Of a DNA stretch of 64,000 nt, positions 14,393 to 23,626 are shown in pieces. Position 1 is the stretch's first letter, and each line of letters begins with the position of its first letter. The stretch comes from Nocardioides sp. Root140 (GTDB lineage: Bacteria; Actinomycetota; Actinomycetes; Propionibacteriales; Nocardioidaceae): the NCBI RefSeq assembly GCF_001426745.1, contig NZ_LMFI01000001.1, positions 62,001 through 126,000 of the forward strand, in the 5' to 3' direction. The position numbers and the translations under genes are program-made. A model generated the notes under the pieces. The model had not been told where the DNA came from. It ran no database searches and worked only from the letters and a program-made list of their open reading frames with translations.

Positions 14393-15246
14393 TGGGCGCT
14401 CTGGTCGGTCTCGGGATCGGACTGGGCCTCGCCCTCGTCTGGTCGGCCTTCTTCCTGCCCCGCGCGGTCCGTGACGGCGACGCCGGGCCGGGTCGCCTCG
14501 AGGTGCTCCTGTCGCGCGCGGGGATGCACACGGTCTCCAGCCGAAGCCTCATCGGCCTCTGCGTCGTGCTCGGAGGGCTGGCCCTGCTGGTGATGCAGGT
14601 GCTCTCCAACACGTTCCCGGTGGCGGTCGTCTTCGGACTGATGGCCGGCTACCTGCCGATCGCGGTGGTCGCAGGCCGCGCCAAGAAGCGGCAGCGTGAG
14701 TTCGCGGAGGTCTGGCCCGAGGCGGTCGACCACCTGGCCTCGGCGGTGCGTGCCGGCATGTCACTTCCCGAGGCGTTGGCCGGGCTGGCCATCCGCGGAC
14801 CGGAGCCGCTCCGGCCGGCGTTCGCGCAGTTCGCCCTCGACTACCAGGTCAGCGGCCGGTTCGGGGAGTCGCTCGACCGGCTCAAGGACCTGCTCGCCGA
14901 CCCGGTCGGCGATCGTGTCGTGGAAGGCCTCCGCATCGCCCGTGAGGTCGGCGGCGGCGAGCTCGGTCGCCTGCTGCGCAACCTGTCTGGCTACCTCCGC
15001 GACGACGCCCACACCCGCTCCGAGCTCGAGGCACGCCAGGCCTGGACGGTCAACGGCGCGCGTCTGGCAGTGGCAGCTCCGTGGCTCGTGCTGTTCCTCA
15101 TGTGCTTCCAGCCGGAGGTCATCCACCGCTACGCCTCGCCCGGCGGTGTCCTGGTCCTCGCCGGTGGCGCGGTCTGCTGCCTGGTCGCCTACCAGTTGAT
15201 GATGCGGATCGGCAGGCTGCCCGTCGACCGGAGGATCCTGGCATGA
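14392..15246 (+). CDS. tadB: TadB, inner-membrane Tad secretion platform protein
   Basis: A 284-residue membrane protein starting with the ATG that overlaps the tadA stop. It has TM segments at the N-terminus (~1-20), around 45-85 and at the C-terminus (~220-275). In between lies the cytoplasmic T2SSF helical domain (EVWPEAVDHLASAVRAGMSL, SGRFGESLDRLKDLLADP, EVGGGELGRLLRNLSGYLRD). TadB and TadC form the platform on which the TadA motor acts to assemble Flp-type pili. The ATGA overlap with tadC shows one transcript. It is intact although the motor gene before it is truncated. Confidence 0.88.
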   Translation: MGALVGLGIGLGLALVWSAFFLPRAVRDGDAGPGRLEVLLSRAGMHTVSSRSLIGLCVVLGGLALLVMQVLSNTFPVAVVFGLMAGYLPIAVVAGRAKKRQREFAEVWPEAVDHLASAVRAGMSLPEALAGLAIRGPEPLRPAFAQFALDYQVSGRFGESLDRLKDLLADPVGDRVVEGLRIAREVGGGELGRLLRNLSGYLRDDAHTRSELEARQAWTVNGARLAVAAPWLVLFLMCFQPEVIHRYASPGGVLVLAGGAVCCLVAYQLMMRIGRLPVDRRILA

Positions 15247-16175
15247 CCGACCTCGTCGTGTGGGGTGCCGTGCTCGGGGGCGTCGCCGCCGCCGGGCTGC
15301 TGCTCGTCGTCTCGCGTCTGATGCGGCTGCGTCGTGCCGACCTCTCCGTGCGCGTCCTTCCCTACATCCGCGACCTGCCCCAGTCGGGGCCCGTGCGCCC
15401 GGTCAATGACCAGACCGGAGTGGTCCGGGGTGTCTTCGGGCCCGCGCTGCGCAGCGCCGCCGATGCCGTCGAGAAGGTGCTCGGTGGCAGCACGTCGGTG
15501 CGCCGCCGACTCGAGCGTGCCGACATCGACAAGACCGTGCACGAGTTCCGTATCGACCAGGTGATGTGGGGCCTCGCCGCTTTCGGTGCGGCCGCGGCGG
15601 TGTCCTTCCTGCAGGCCTGGCGCTCGCCGGGGAACACCGTCTCGCTCGTCGTGCTCACGCTGGTCGCCTTCGCGTGCGGCGTCATCCTGTGCGACAACCA
15701 CCTGAGCTCCCTGGCCAGGAAGCGCGAGCAGCTCATCCTTCTGGAGTTCCCGGTGGTCGCCGAGCTGCTGGCCCTGGCCGTGGCGGCGGGGGAGAGCCCG
15801 GTCTCCGCCCTCGACCGGGTCGTACGCCGCACCAACGGAGCCCTGACCAGTGACCTGTCGAAGGTGCTGGCCGAGATCCGCACCGGAACACCGGTCGGCC
15901 GTGCCTTCGACGGACTCGCGGCCCGCACCGGGCTGCCCCTGGTCAGCCGGTTCGCGGAAGGCATTGCCGTGGCCGTCGAACGCGGCACCCCGCTTGCCGA
16001 CGTCCTGCATGCGCAGGCGTCCGACGTACGCGAAGCAGGGCGCCGCGAGCTGATCGAGACCGGCGCTCGCAAGGAAGTCATGATGATGGTCCCCGTGGTT
16101 TTTCTCGTGCTGCCGGTGACCGTGGTGTTCGCGTTCTGGCCAGGCCTCATCGGCCTTCGACTGGTCGCGCCCTAA
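15243..16175 (+). CDS. tadC: TadC, second Tad secretion platform protein
   Basis: A 310-residue protein starting at ATG 15243 inside the tadB stop. It has an N-terminal TM (~5-25), paired TMs near 105-150, a T2SSF domain (EFPVVAELLALAVAAGESP, VLAEIRTGTPVGRAFDGLA, RELIETGARKEVMMMVPVV) and a C-terminal TM pair. Upstream frames to 15081 lie inside tadB and are shadows. It is the partner of TadB in the pilus platform. Confidence 0.88.
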   Translation: MTDLVVWGAVLGGVAAAGLLLVVSRLMRLRRADLSVRVLPYIRDLPQSGPVRPVNDQTGVVRGVFGPALRSAADAVEKVLGGSTSVRRRLERADIDKTVHEFRIDQVMWGLAAFGAAAAVSFLQAWRSPGNTVSLVVLTLVAFACGVILCDNHLSSLARKREQLILLEFPVVAELLALAVAAGESPVSALDRVVRRTNGALTSDLSKVLAEIRTGTPVGRAFDGLAARTGLPLVSRFAEGIAVAVERGTPLADVLHAQASDVREAGRRELIETGARKEVMMMVPVVFLVLPVTVVFAFWPGLIGLRLVAP

Positions 16176-16191
16176 GGAAGGAAGTCTCGGG

Positions 16192-16386
16192 ATGGACATG
16201 GTGAACACGCTGTTTCTCCGGCTGTACGTCGGAGTCAGCACCCGGATGCGTGACGAACGTGGGGACGTCCCGGGGTGGGTGATGATCACGGTGATGACCG
16301 CAGGCATCGTCGCGGCGCTGACGTTGGTGGCCGGCCCACGGCTTCGGTCGATGCTGATCGAGGCACTGAACTCGGTGAACGGCTGA
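16192..16386 (+). CDS. Small prepilin-like Tad protein
   Basis: A 64-residue protein: a basic and acidic N-terminus (TRMRDERGDVPG) directly followed by one hydrophobic helix (WVMITVMTAGIVAALTLVAG). The Gly before the helix fits a prepilin-peptidase site. Genes of this size and pattern sit between tadC and tadE in actinobacterial Tad loci and probably encode the major or a minor pilin. AAGGAAGG just upstream is a good ribosome site. Confidence 0.7.
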   Translation: MDMVNTLFLRLYVGVSTRMRDERGDVPGWVMITVMTAGIVAALTLVAGPRLRSMLIEALNSVNG

Positions 16387-16391
16387 CGGAA

Positions 16392-16775
16392 GTGCAGCGA
16401 CCACGAGACGAGCGCGGGTCGGCGGTCGTCGACTTCGTGCTCGTCCTGGTCATCCTGATCCCCCTGGTGCTCGGGATCCTCCAGGTGGCCCTGGTCCTGC
16501 ACGTGCGCAACACGCTGACGGCCGCGGCCTCCGAAGGGGCCCGCCACGGCGCAACGGCCGACCGGAGCCCTGCCGACGGCGCCGACTACACCCGCCGGCA
16601 GATCCGCGACATCATCGCCGGCGACTTCGCCCGCGACGTCACCGCGAAGCAGACCCGCACTGACGGGACCGAGATGGTCGAGGTGACGGTGCGTGCCGAG
16701 GTCCCGGCGCTCGGCCTGTGGGGTCCGTCCGTCGAGCTGGTCGTGCACGGGCACGCCACCGAGGAGGACCAGTGA
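16392..16775 (+). CDS. TadE-like pseudopilin
   Basis: A 127-residue protein from GTG 16392. It has the TadE-type start RDERGSAVVDFVLVLVILIP: a Gly then a hydrophobic helix with the conserved acidic residue at position +5-6. NTLTAAASEGARHGATADR follows, the typical 'AA-x-x-G-A-R' segment. The rest is a small soluble domain. TadE-like pseudopilins are cleaved by the prepilin peptidase and support pilus assembly. The stop overlaps the next start (GTGA). Confidence 0.82.
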   Translation: MQRPRDERGSAVVDFVLVLVILIPLVLGILQVALVLHVRNTLTAAASEGARHGATADRSPADGADYTRRQIRDIIAGDFARDVTAKQTRTDGTEMVEVTVRAEVPALGLWGPSVELVVHGHATEEDQ

Positions 16776-17209
16776 AGCGGGACGAGGAGGGGAGCGCCCT
16801 CATCGAGGTGACCTGGCTGGCGATCCTCCTGCTGGTGCCGCTGGTCTACATCCTGATCTCGGTCTTCGACGTCCAGCGCGGAGCCTTCGGCGTCACCGCG
16901 GCGAGCCGGGCCGCAGGGCGGGCCTACTCGCTCGCCGACTCCGAGGCCGAGGGGCGGCGCCAGGCGCGGGCCGCCGCGCAGCTCGCCCTGGAGGACCAGG
17001 GCCTGGCCGGCCAGGGCCTCGACGTGGATATCACCTGCTCACTCGGGCCCGGACACTGCCTGGTCCCGGGTTCGGTGATCACGGTCGTCGTGCGCACCCA
17101 GGTCCGGCTTCCGCTGGCCCCGTCCGCGCTCGGCGGGGGAGCCCCCAGCTTCCGGGTCGAGTCCGTGCATCGGGTGCCGTTCGGCAGATACACCGAGGAG
17201 CGCAGGTGA
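16772..17209 (+). CDS. TadE/TadF-like pseudopilin
   Basis: A 145-residue protein from GTG 16772, overlapping the previous stop. The N-terminus (KRDEEGSALIEVTWLAILLL) has the Gly and Glu of a class III pseudopilin, followed by VTAASRAAGRAYSLAD. Two Cys (CSLGPGHC) in the soluble part probably form a disulfide outside the membrane. It overlaps the next gene by GTGA. Confidence 0.8.
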   Translation: MKRDEEGSALIEVTWLAILLLVPLVYILISVFDVQRGAFGVTAASRAAGRAYSLADSEAEGRRQARAAAQLALEDQGLAGQGLDVDITCSLGPGHCLVPGSVITVVVRTQVRLPLAPSALGGGAPSFRVESVHRVPFGRYTEERR

Positions 17210-17637
17210 AGCGCCGCGACGACGGCGGCCAGGTCACCGTGCTGATCGTCGGGTTCGCCGTCGTCCTGATCCTCGCGGTCGGCCTGGTCGTCGACGCGTC
17301 GGCCGCCTACCTCCAGCGCCAGGGCCTCGACAACGTCGCCGACGGTGCGGCGCTGGCCGGGGCCGACGAGATCCGCGGCACCGCGGTCTACGACGGCGGG
17401 CTCAAGGGCGAGCGCGCTCCGCTGGACACCCGGGCCGCCCACGAAGCCGTGGGCGCCTACCTCCGCGAGATCGGTGCGTACGGCGACTATCCGGCGCTCA
17501 CCTATGTCGTGCACGTGCGCGACAACGCGGTGGTGGTGAACGTGAGTGCGGGGCTCGACCTGCCGATCACGGTCGGTTCGTTGAGCGAGACCAGGGTCGG
17601 GTCGCGGGGCTCGGCGGTGGTCGACGTACAGGAGTGA
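17206..17637 (+). CDS. TadG-like pilus-assembly protein (pseudopilin-like helicase-locus type)
   Basis: A 143-residue protein from GTG 17206: DDGGQVTVLIVGFAVVLILA is the N-terminal helix, then DASAAYLQRQGLDNVADGAALAGAD. This is the hallmark of the short TadG/Rv3660c-neighbour family, in which an 'A-x-x-x-R-Q-x-L-x-N-x-A-D-x-A-A-L-A-G' run follows the membrane helix. It closes the tad operon. Cell-surface location is expected. Confidence 0.78.
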   Translation: MKRRDDGGQVTVLIVGFAVVLILAVGLVVDASAAYLQRQGLDNVADGAALAGADEIRGTAVYDGGLKGERAPLDTRAAHEAVGAYLREIGAYGDYPALTYVVHVRDNAVVVNVSAGLDLPITVGSLSETRVGSRGSAVVDVQE

Positions 17638-17797
17638 CGCAGGACAACCTGACGGACGGGTGGTTCATGAGTGACCCATGTGGGCCATGGGGGACCAACC
17701 GATCGGGTGGTTTCCGGCGTTCCCCGGCGCGCCTGCGTGCATCGCCCCTAATCTCACTCGCGGTGGGGGACCGCACCGGAATGTTGGGAGACTTCCA

Positions 17798-18274
17798 ATG
17801 CGCACTGTTGCACTCGGGACCCTCGTGTCCTTGTTGTTCGGATTGTTGATGGGCGGCGTCGGATCGGCGTCGCAGGCAGCGGAGGCCCGCGCGACGAGCA
17901 GGTCGGTCGCCGCCAGGGACTACGCCCAGGACGTGGTCGTGGTGACCAACCAGCGCCGCGCTGCGCACGAACGCACCCAGCTGCGGCAGCAGGCGTGCCT
18001 GCAACGCCATGCCGAGCTCCAGGCGGAGCGGATGGCGAACCGTCGCCAGATGTTCCACCAGGACCTCGGCGTCGTGCTGCGCCGCTGCGGGATGAGGTCG
18101 GTCGCGGAGAACGTGGCCGCGGGCTTCCCGGACGGACGGTCGGCGGTCTGGGGCTGGATGCACTCGGCCGGCCACCGGCGCAACATCCTCACCCGCTCCT
18201 ACCGATTGACCGGTGTCGCGGCCAGCAAGGCCGGCGGCCGCTGGTACGTCGCGCAGGTGTTCGGCCGGTCCTGA
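17798..18274 (+). CDS. Secreted CAP-superfamily protein
   Basis: A 158-residue protein with a signal peptide (MRTVALGTLVSLLFGLLMGG, cleavage near AQAAEA). A CAP/SCP domain follows: VVVTNQRRAAHERTQL, LQRHAELQAERMAN then a His in MFHQD, RSVAENVAAGFPDG, and WMHSAGHRRNILT before YVAQVFG. These are the CAP1-4 motifs with both usual His residues. Bacterial CAP proteins are exported and of varied, often unknown, role. I start it at ATG 17798 because the signal peptide begins there. Confidence 0.85.
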   Translation: MRTVALGTLVSLLFGLLMGGVGSASQAAEARATSRSVAARDYAQDVVVVTNQRRAAHERTQLRQQACLQRHAELQAERMANRRQMFHQDLGVVLRRCGMRSVAENVAAGFPDGRSAVWGWMHSAGHRRNILTRSYRLTGVAASKAGGRWYVAQVFGRS

Positions 18275-18280
18275 CCGCGA

Positions 18281-18317
18281 GCGAGGGCCCGGCCGCAGTG
18301 CGCGGCCGAGCCCTCGC
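18281..18317. terminator. Bidirectional terminator hairpin
   Basis: A long GC stem with arms GCGAGGGC-CGGCCGC and GCGGCCG-GCCCTCGC around a short loop, between the convergent CAP and protease genes. It has no T-run, as is usual in high-GC actinobacteria. Confidence 0.75.
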
Positions 18318-18332
18318 CGTCAGGCAGTCGGG

Positions 18333-19145
18333 TCAGTTCCCGTAGACCGCCTGGATGCCGGCGCGGTCAGTGCTGGTCATGCTCAGGTCGTCCGAGCTTC
18401 CGTTGCACTGCGGGTAGTGCATGATCGAGGCCGAGTCGTACGGCGTCAGCGGACGCCAGTTGTTGTCCTCGAAGCAGGTGCCGGACTCGGGGCGCGTGTG
18501 CTCGTGCCGGAAGCCCAGCGTGTGGCCGAGCTCGTGGGCCAGGATGTTGGACGGCGTCCACGATCCCGAGTTGTAGAGCGACTTGGCATTCACGAGGATG
18601 TTCTTGGAGCTGGTGCTCGGGAAGAACGCCCGGGCGATGTACTGCGTGGTCTTGGTCGGCTCCACGGAGAAGACGACGGTCCTGTTGCGGGTGTTGCAGC
18701 TGCTGTCCGCGCCGGAGACGTGGATGAAGTCGACTGCCGACGAGGCGGCCTCCCACTGGCCCGCGCCGCTGTCCATCGCAGAGACGACGCGCGAGTAGTC
18801 GGCGCCGAACTTCGTGCTCACGCAGTAGGTGAGGTTGCCGACGGCGGCCTGCGACCACCGGTCGTCCTTGCCGTTGACCGTGTTGATGATCAGGCCCTCT
18901 TCGGAGACCTTCTTGGGCGCAGAGACCATGCCGTCGTAGAACTGCCGCAGCCCGCCCTTGCTCTGGACCGGCTCGTCGCCGTTCACGATCCAGGTGCCGT
19001 CCGTGTCGCGGAACGTCGAGGCGGAGAACTCCTGGAAGCTGGGTGGCGTCTCGTCCGAGCCGGCCGTTGCGGCGGCCACTCCCAGTGATGAGGCCAGGAC
19101 CGCGGCGGCGCCGGCGGCCAGAACACGTGTCTTGCTGATTCTCAT
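18333..19145 (-). CDS. Secreted metzincin zinc metalloprotease
   Basis: A 270-residue protein from ATG 19145. The signal peptide (KTRVLAAGAAAVLASSLGVA) is followed by a short pro-region. The catalytic domain carries HELGHTLGFRHEH, the full metzincin H-E-x-x-H-x-x-G-x-x-H zinc site, and a Met-turn in SIMHYP about 40 residues later. The spacing fits the M12A/M10-like group. Cysteines (CVSTKF, SSCNTR, GTCFEDN, PQCNG) suggest disulfides in the extracellular space. The host protein is unknown. Confidence 0.87.
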   Translation of the reverse strand: MRISKTRVLAAGAAAVLASSLGVAAATAGSDETPPSFQEFSASTFRDTDGTWIVNGDEPVQSKGGLRQFYDGMVSAPKKVSEEGLIINTVNGKDDRWSQAAVGNLTYCVSTKFGADYSRVVSAMDSGAGQWEAASSAVDFIHVSGADSSCNTRNRTVVFSVEPTKTTQYIARAFFPSTSSKNILVNAKSLYNSGSWTPSNILAHELGHTLGFRHEHTRPESGTCFEDNNWRPLTPYDSASIMHYPQCNGSSDDLSMTSTDRAGIQAVYGN

Positions 19146-19333
19146 GAAGTTCCCTTGCGTTGGTGTCGGCCCCCGAATGCCATCCCCTGCGGAACCGTAG
19201 GCGAATATGGCGCCGCAGGGCAGTCTTGTTTTTTCGGGTGCACCTGCCGTAAGTTCACCGGTTTCATTCACGGATTGCCGGAAGGGCTCCCGTGGCTCGG
19301 GTGGTTCTCAGGGGTGCCGTAACCTTGCTCCTT

Positions 19334-20446
19334 GTGGCAGGCAGAGACTTTGAAGCAGAGATCAAGCAGCTCCAGGCGACGATGCACACCATCGAGCAGG
19401 TGCTCAACCTCGAGGGGATGCGCGAGGAGATCGCCGACCTCGGCGAGCAGGTCGCCGCACCCGACCTCTGGGACAACCAGGAGAACGCCCAGCGCGTGAC
19501 CGGCCGCCTCTCGACCCTCAACGGCGAGATGGAGCGCTTCACCTCGCTGCACGGCCGCATCGAAGACCTCGGGCTGATGGTCGAGATGGCGCAGGACGAA
19601 GGTGACGCCGACACCCTGGCCGACTCCGAGCGTGAGCTCGACCGCATCAAGAAGTCGGTCGAGATGCTCGAGGTGCGCACCCTGCTCTCCGACGAGTACG
19701 ACGCCCGCGAGGCCCTGATCACGATCCGTTCCGGCGCCGGCGGCGTGGACGCCGCGGACTTCGCCGAGAAGCTCATGCGCATGTACGTCCGCTGGGCCGA
19801 GCAGCACAACTACCCCGTCGAGGTCTTCGACACCTCCTACGCCGAGGAGGCCGGGCTCAAGTCCGCCACGTTTGCCGTGCACGCGCCCTACGCCTACGGC
19901 ACGCTCAGCGTCGAGGCCGGCACGCACCGCCTGGTGCGGATCAGCCCGTTCGACAACCAGGGCCGCCGACAGACCAGCTTCGCCGCGGTCGAGGTCGTGC
20001 CCGTGCTCGAGCAGACCGACGAGATCGACGTCCCCGACGAGGACATCCGCGTCGACGTCTACCGCTCGGGTGGCCCGGGTGGCCAGTCGGTGAACACCAC
20101 CGACTCCGCCGTACGCCTGACCCACATCCCGACCGGCACGGTCGTCTCCTGCCAGAACGAGAAGTCCCAGCTGCAGAACAAGGCCAGCGCCATGGTGGTG
20201 CTCAAGGCCAAGCTGCTGGCCCGCAAGAAGGCAGAGGAGAAGGCTCACCTCGACGAGCTCAAGGGCGACGTGCAGGCCTCCTGGGGTGACCAGATGCGCA
20301 ACTACGTGCTCAACCCCTACCAGGTGGTCAAGGACCTGCGCACGACCTACGAGTCGGGCAACCCGCAGGCAGTCTTCGACGGTGACCTCGACGGGTTCCT
20401 CGAGGCCGGCATCCGCTGGCGTCGTGGCGCCGACCACGCGAGCTAG
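19334..20446 (+). CDS. prfB: Peptide chain release factor 2
   Basis: A 370-residue RF2. The stop-codon-reading tripeptide SPF is in [12 protein letters not shown], and the peptidyl-hydrolysis motif GGQ in [17 protein letters not shown]. The N-terminal coiled coil begins [15 protein letters not shown] choose GTG 19334 because family members start there; the frame stays open to 19292. Release factor 2 ends translation at UGA and UAA. No in-frame UGA lies near the start, so the programmed frameshift of enteric prfB is absent. It overlaps the end of the convergent response-regulator gene by four bases. Confidence 0.95.
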   Translation: MAGRDFEAEIKQLQATMHTIEQVLNLEGMREEIADLGEQVAAPDLWDNQENAQRVTGRLSTLNGEMERFTSLHGRIEDLGLMVEMAQDEGDADTLADSERELDRIKKSVEMLEVRTLLSDEYDAREALITIRSGAGGVDAADFAEKLMRMYVRWAEQHNYPVEVFDTSYAEEAGLKSATFAVHAPYAYGTLSVEAGTHRLVRISPFDNQGRRQTSFAAVEVVPVLEQTDEIDVPDEDIRVDVYRSGGPGGQSVNTTDSAVRLTHIPTGTVVSCQNEKSQLQNKASAMVVLKAKLLARKKAEEKAHLDELKGDVQASWGDQMRNYVLNPYQVVKDLRTTYESGNPQAVFDGDLDGFLEAGIRWRRGADHAS

Positions 20447-21108
20447 CGGCGACGGTCGGGGCGGACCAGTCCGCTCTCGTAGGCGAGGACGACGACCTGG
20501 ACCCGGTCACGAAGGCTGAGCTTCGCGAGCAGGCGTCCCACGTGCGTCTTGACGGTGGCCTCGGACAGGAAGAGGCGTACCGCGATCTCGGCGTTCGAAG
20601 CGCCCGTGGCCACCTGCATCATCACCTCGCGCTCACGGCCGGTCAGCCGGGCGAACCCCGGTGGTTCCCGGGCGGGGCCCGGCAGGGTGCCCGCCACCTG
20701 GTCGAGAAGCCGGCGCGTGGTGGTCGGGGCGATCACCGCGTCACCCCGATGCACCGTCCGGATCGCGTCCACCACCACCTCGGCCCGAGTGCTCTTCAGC
20801 AGGAAGCCGCTGGCTCCCGCCCGCAGCGCCGCGAACGCGTTCTCGTCGCGGTCGAAGGTGGTCAGGACGATGACCCGGGATTCCGGTGTGCGCCCCACGA
20901 TCTGCGTCGTTGCGGCGATCCCGTCCATCACCGGCATCCTGACGTCCATCAGCACCACGTCGGGCCTGGCACTCGCCACCACGTCGACCGCCTGTTGCCC
21001 GTCCGCGGCCTCCCCGACGACAGCGAGGTCCTCCTGCGACTCCACGATCATGACGAGTCCGGCGCGGACCAGCTCCTGGTCCTCGGCCACCACCACCCGG
21101 ATGGTCAT
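20443..21108 (-). CDS. NarL/FixJ-family response regulator
   Basis: A 221-residue protein. The receiver domain (1-120) has the acidic pair ([13 protein letters not shown]), the phospho-acceptor Asp in [13 protein letters not shown], Thr in VIVLTTFD and Lys in GFLLKST. The LuxR-type HTH follows at ~150-215 ([36 protein letters not shown]). It overlaps the upstream kinase gene by ATGA. Targets may include the secreted-protein genes on the other side of the kinase; that is inferred. Confidence 0.93.
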   Translation of the reverse strand: MTIRVVVAEDQELVRAGLVMIVESQEDLAVVGEAADGQQAVDVVASARPDVVLMDVRMPVMDGIAATTQIVGRTPESRVIVLTTFDRDENAFAALRAGASGFLLKSTRAEVVVDAIRTVHRGDAVIAPTTTRRLLDQVAGTLPGPAREPPGFARLTGREREVMMQVATGASNAEIAVRLFLSEATVKTHVGRLLAKLSLRDRVQVVVLAYESGLVRPDRRR

Positions 21109-22310
21109 CGGCTGTCCTCCACGCCGCTGGATGCGAGGGTCGGGATCGTCGCGGCGACCCTGAACCCGTCGTCTGCGCGACCAGCGTGGAGGGAGCCGTC
21201 GAGCCCGGCCAACCGGTCGCGCATCCCGACCAGCCCGCGGCCGCCGAGGGTGGCCGTCGTCGGGGGCTGCGCAGCGTGGTTCTCCACCGCGATCGCGAGG
21301 TGGTCGGGTCGCCAGCTGAGCGCCACCTCGACCTCGCCATCGGTGCCGGCGTGCTTGAGCACGTTGGTGAGGGCCTCCTGCACGACCCGGTAGGCGGCCA
21401 GCTCGCCGGCGCTCCCCAAGGAGCCCGTCGTGCCGTCCTCCTGGTAGCTCACCGCGAGCCCGGAGGCCCGGACCCGGCCGATCAGCTCGGGGAGCGCGCG
21501 CAGCCCCGGCTGCGAGGCGGACCCGCCGGGATCGTTCAGAGCGTCGAGAAGGTCCCGCATGTCCCGTATCGCCTCCTGCCCGGTCCGGGCCACGGTCTCC
21601 AGCACGCGTACGCCGACAGCAGGGTCCCGGGCCGCCATCATCCGACCGCCTTCCGCCTGGGTGACCATGACCGACAACGAGTGGGCGACCACGTCGTGCA
21701 GCTCGCGGGCGATCCGGATCCGCTCCTCGGCCGCCGCCGCCCGGGCACTCTCGATACGGGCTCGTCGCCGGTGACGACCGAGTCCCCAGGGCACGGCGAT
21801 CGCGGTGACCGTTCCGACAACGAGGAACAGCGGCCAGCTCCGGACCGGGTCCTCGCCACCGGCAAGCCCGGGCTGGGAGACAGTCAGGTAGTCCGCCCCC
21901 CACAACCGGACGGTCACGGCGGTGGCTCCGACACAGGCTGCGGCCAGCGCCAGCAATGACTCCCGGCGAGAGCACCACGCCGCCACCGTGTGGAGCAGGA
22001 CCGGGAACACCAGCGTGCTCGGCAGAAGGATCGGGTGGAACGAGACGCCGTCCGGGCCGCCGCTCATCTCGGGCAGCGCGACCAGGACGACCATCACCGC
22101 ACAGACGACGGCGTAGGAGACGAGCGGCGCGGTTCGCCGTACGACGACGGCCAGGTGGGCCACCACGAGAACCGCTGTCACAGCGACGCGGCCGGGGGTC
22201 GACCACGAGCTCTCCCACACCGCCGAGGCGGAAAGCGGGAGCAGGAGCAACCCGAGAACCGTGGCGAACAGGGCATCCACCGTCCAGGCCGGACCCCGTT
22301 GCCAGTTCAC
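21105..22310 (-). CDS. Membrane sensor histidine kinase (HisKA_3 type)
   Basis: A 401-residue kinase with about five to six TM segments in the first ~175 residues and little periplasmic sequence. A short coiled linker leads to the dimerisation/phospho-acceptor box EERIRIARELHDVVAHSLSV and the ATPase domain (VVQEALTNVLKHAGTDG, GRGLVGMRDRLAGLDGSL). It pairs with the overlapping NarL-type regulator. With so few outside residues it probably senses membrane or envelope state. It faces the divergent secreted gene at 22436. Confidence 0.92.
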   Translation of the reverse strand: MNWQRGPAWTVDALFATVLGLLLLPLSASAVWESSWSTPGRVAVTAVLVVAHLAVVVRRTAPLVSYAVVCAVMVVLVALPEMSGGPDGVSFHPILLPSTLVFPVLLHTVAAWCSRRESLLALAAACVGATAVTVRLWGADYLTVSQPGLAGGEDPVRSWPLFLVVGTVTAIAVPWGLGRHRRRARIESARAAAAEERIRIARELHDVVAHSLSVMVTQAEGGRMMAARDPAVGVRVLETVARTGQEAIRDMRDLLDALNDPGGSASQPGLRALPELIGRVRASGLAVSYQEDGTTGSLGSAGELAAYRVVQEALTNVLKHAGTDGEVEVALSWRPDHLAIAVENHAAQPPTTATLGGRGLVGMRDRLAGLDGSLHAGRADDGFRVAATIPTLASSGVEDSR

Positions 22311-22435
22311 CGCCCCATCGTAGGGCCGTCACGGGTTCCGCCTCGAGGACGACGGTGATCAGCCTGCAGGCTGACGACGAACCGGGGCCGCGGCGGGAAC
22401 ACTCGAATCCTGTCCACACGATCCGAGGAGATCCG

Positions 22436-22975
22436 ATGCGCAAGAGACTCAAGATCTGGGGAGCGGCGCTCTGCCTGTGCCTGGGTGCCGCACCGGTCCT
22501 GGATGCCGGCGCGTCCGCCGGCCACGCCGACCGTGGGCCCGGGACCGGGACGTTCGCGGTGAGTGGAACGGGCGGCGGAACCCTGGAGCTGCCGCGTTAC
22601 GAGAGTGACATCGTGTCCTTCCGTGTGCGGGCCTCCGCGCCGTCCGATGCCGCCTGGACCGCCACAGGCTCGTTCGACGTGACGCACGTGCGCCCCGACG
22701 GAACCGTGCTCGCCGACTTCAGCGGCACCGTCGACTGCCTGATGGTCGGCGCCGGTGTCGCCGTGGTCACCGGCATCATCACCAAGGGCGGTGCGGCCGG
22801 AATTCCCGGGGAGGAGCTCGGGCGCCGCGTGGGGCTCACGGTCTCCGACCACGGACGTCGTGACCACCTCGGCTGGAGCTGGCTGGTGACGGGCTTCCAC
22901 GACGTCACGCCCTGCACCAGCACCGCACCGTTCTTCCCGGTCACCGAGGGCAACTTCAGTGTCGACGCGCGCTGA
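22436..22975 (+). CDS. Secreted protein of unknown function
   Basis: A 179-residue protein from ATG 22436 with GAGGAG eight bases upstream and a signal peptide (KRLKIWGAALCLCLGAAPVL). The mature part is beta-rich: DIVSFRVRASAPSDA, GSFDVTHVRPDGTVLADFSG and LGWSWLVTGFHDVTPC. Two Cys (DCLMVG, TPCTST) could pair. This looks like a small extracellular beta-barrel or repeat protein, common and unnamed in actinobacteria. It is divergent from the two-component system and overlaps the next membrane gene by 17 bp. Confidence 0.7.
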   Translation: MRKRLKIWGAALCLCLGAAPVLDAGASAGHADRGPGTGTFAVSGTGGGTLELPRYESDIVSFRVRASAPSDAAWTATGSFDVTHVRPDGTVLADFSGTVDCLMVGAGVAVVTGIITKGGAAGIPGEELGRRVGLTVSDHGRRDHLGWSWLVTGFHDVTPCTSTAPFFPVTEGNFSVDAR

Positions 22976-23543
22976 CCGTCGGCCGGCGTACCCACCTCCC
23001 ACAGGACTCGTCACCGCGGTCGGGGTGCTGATGGCCCTGTGGTGCGTCGGATTCGCCGCGGTGAGCGTCTGGATCGAGGCCACCGACCACTTCGCCGACG
23101 GGGAGTACGCCGACTACGCCTCGGGGTTCTCCGTGGCGAACTGGTTGGTCACGGTGATCAAGGTCGGGGGATCCGTGCTGGCGCTGCTGGCGGTGGCTCG
23201 TCGGCCACGGTTCCCGGGTCCCGGGGTCGTCGGCACGCTGCTGTGGGCGGCGTTCGCCACAACTGGCATCTACGTGCTCGGCAGTCTCGTGCAGGCGGTG
23301 CTCATGCTGACCGGCCAGGCCGGCGATGCCGACCGGATCGACGGTGCCGCTGTCGCGTACGTGGCTCTCTTCGCCCTCGCGGCCGTCGGGTTCGGCGTCC
23401 TCGCGGTGTCCTATGCCCGCCGGGCCGGACTCGGGAACAAGGAGTTGGCGCTGGGCGCCATCGGAGCGCCGATCCTGTTGGGTGGGCTCCTGGTCGCCCT
23501 GCCCGCCCTTCTCGTGGCCCTCGGGCTGTTCCCGGCCTCGTGA
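22959..23543 (+). CDS. Four- to five-helix membrane protein, unknown
   Basis: A 194-residue protein from GTG 22959 inside the previous gene. TM segments lie near 17-38, 60-80, 90-115, 130-150 and 165-192. A charged loop after the first helix (EATDHFADGEYADYASGF) probably lies outside. There is no recognised domain. The overlap suggests it works with the secreted protein before it. Confidence 0.65.
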   Translation: MSTRADRRPAYPPPTGLVTAVGVLMALWCVGFAAVSVWIEATDHFADGEYADYASGFSVANWLVTVIKVGGSVLALLAVARRPRFPGPGVVGTLLWAAFATTGIYVLGSLVQAVLMLTGQAGDADRIDGAAVAYVALFALAAVGFGVLAVSYARRAGLGNKELALGAIGAPILLGGLLVALPALLVALGLFPAS

Positions 23544-23626
23544 TCAGTCGGGGACGCTGTTCCACACGCCCGGACGCGCTCGTCGTACGAGAGTCCCGGT
23601 CAGCACCGCGGCGGCCGGGCCACTGA

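Noticed and set aside
19334..19420. Programmed frameshift in prfB
   Set aside because: The frame is open from before the start through the gene, with no in-frame TGA near codon 25.
19268..20437. 389-residue open frame opposite prfB
   Set aside because: prfB is certain from GGQ and SPF. The opposite frame has shadow composition (Gly/Leu/Val/His-rich).
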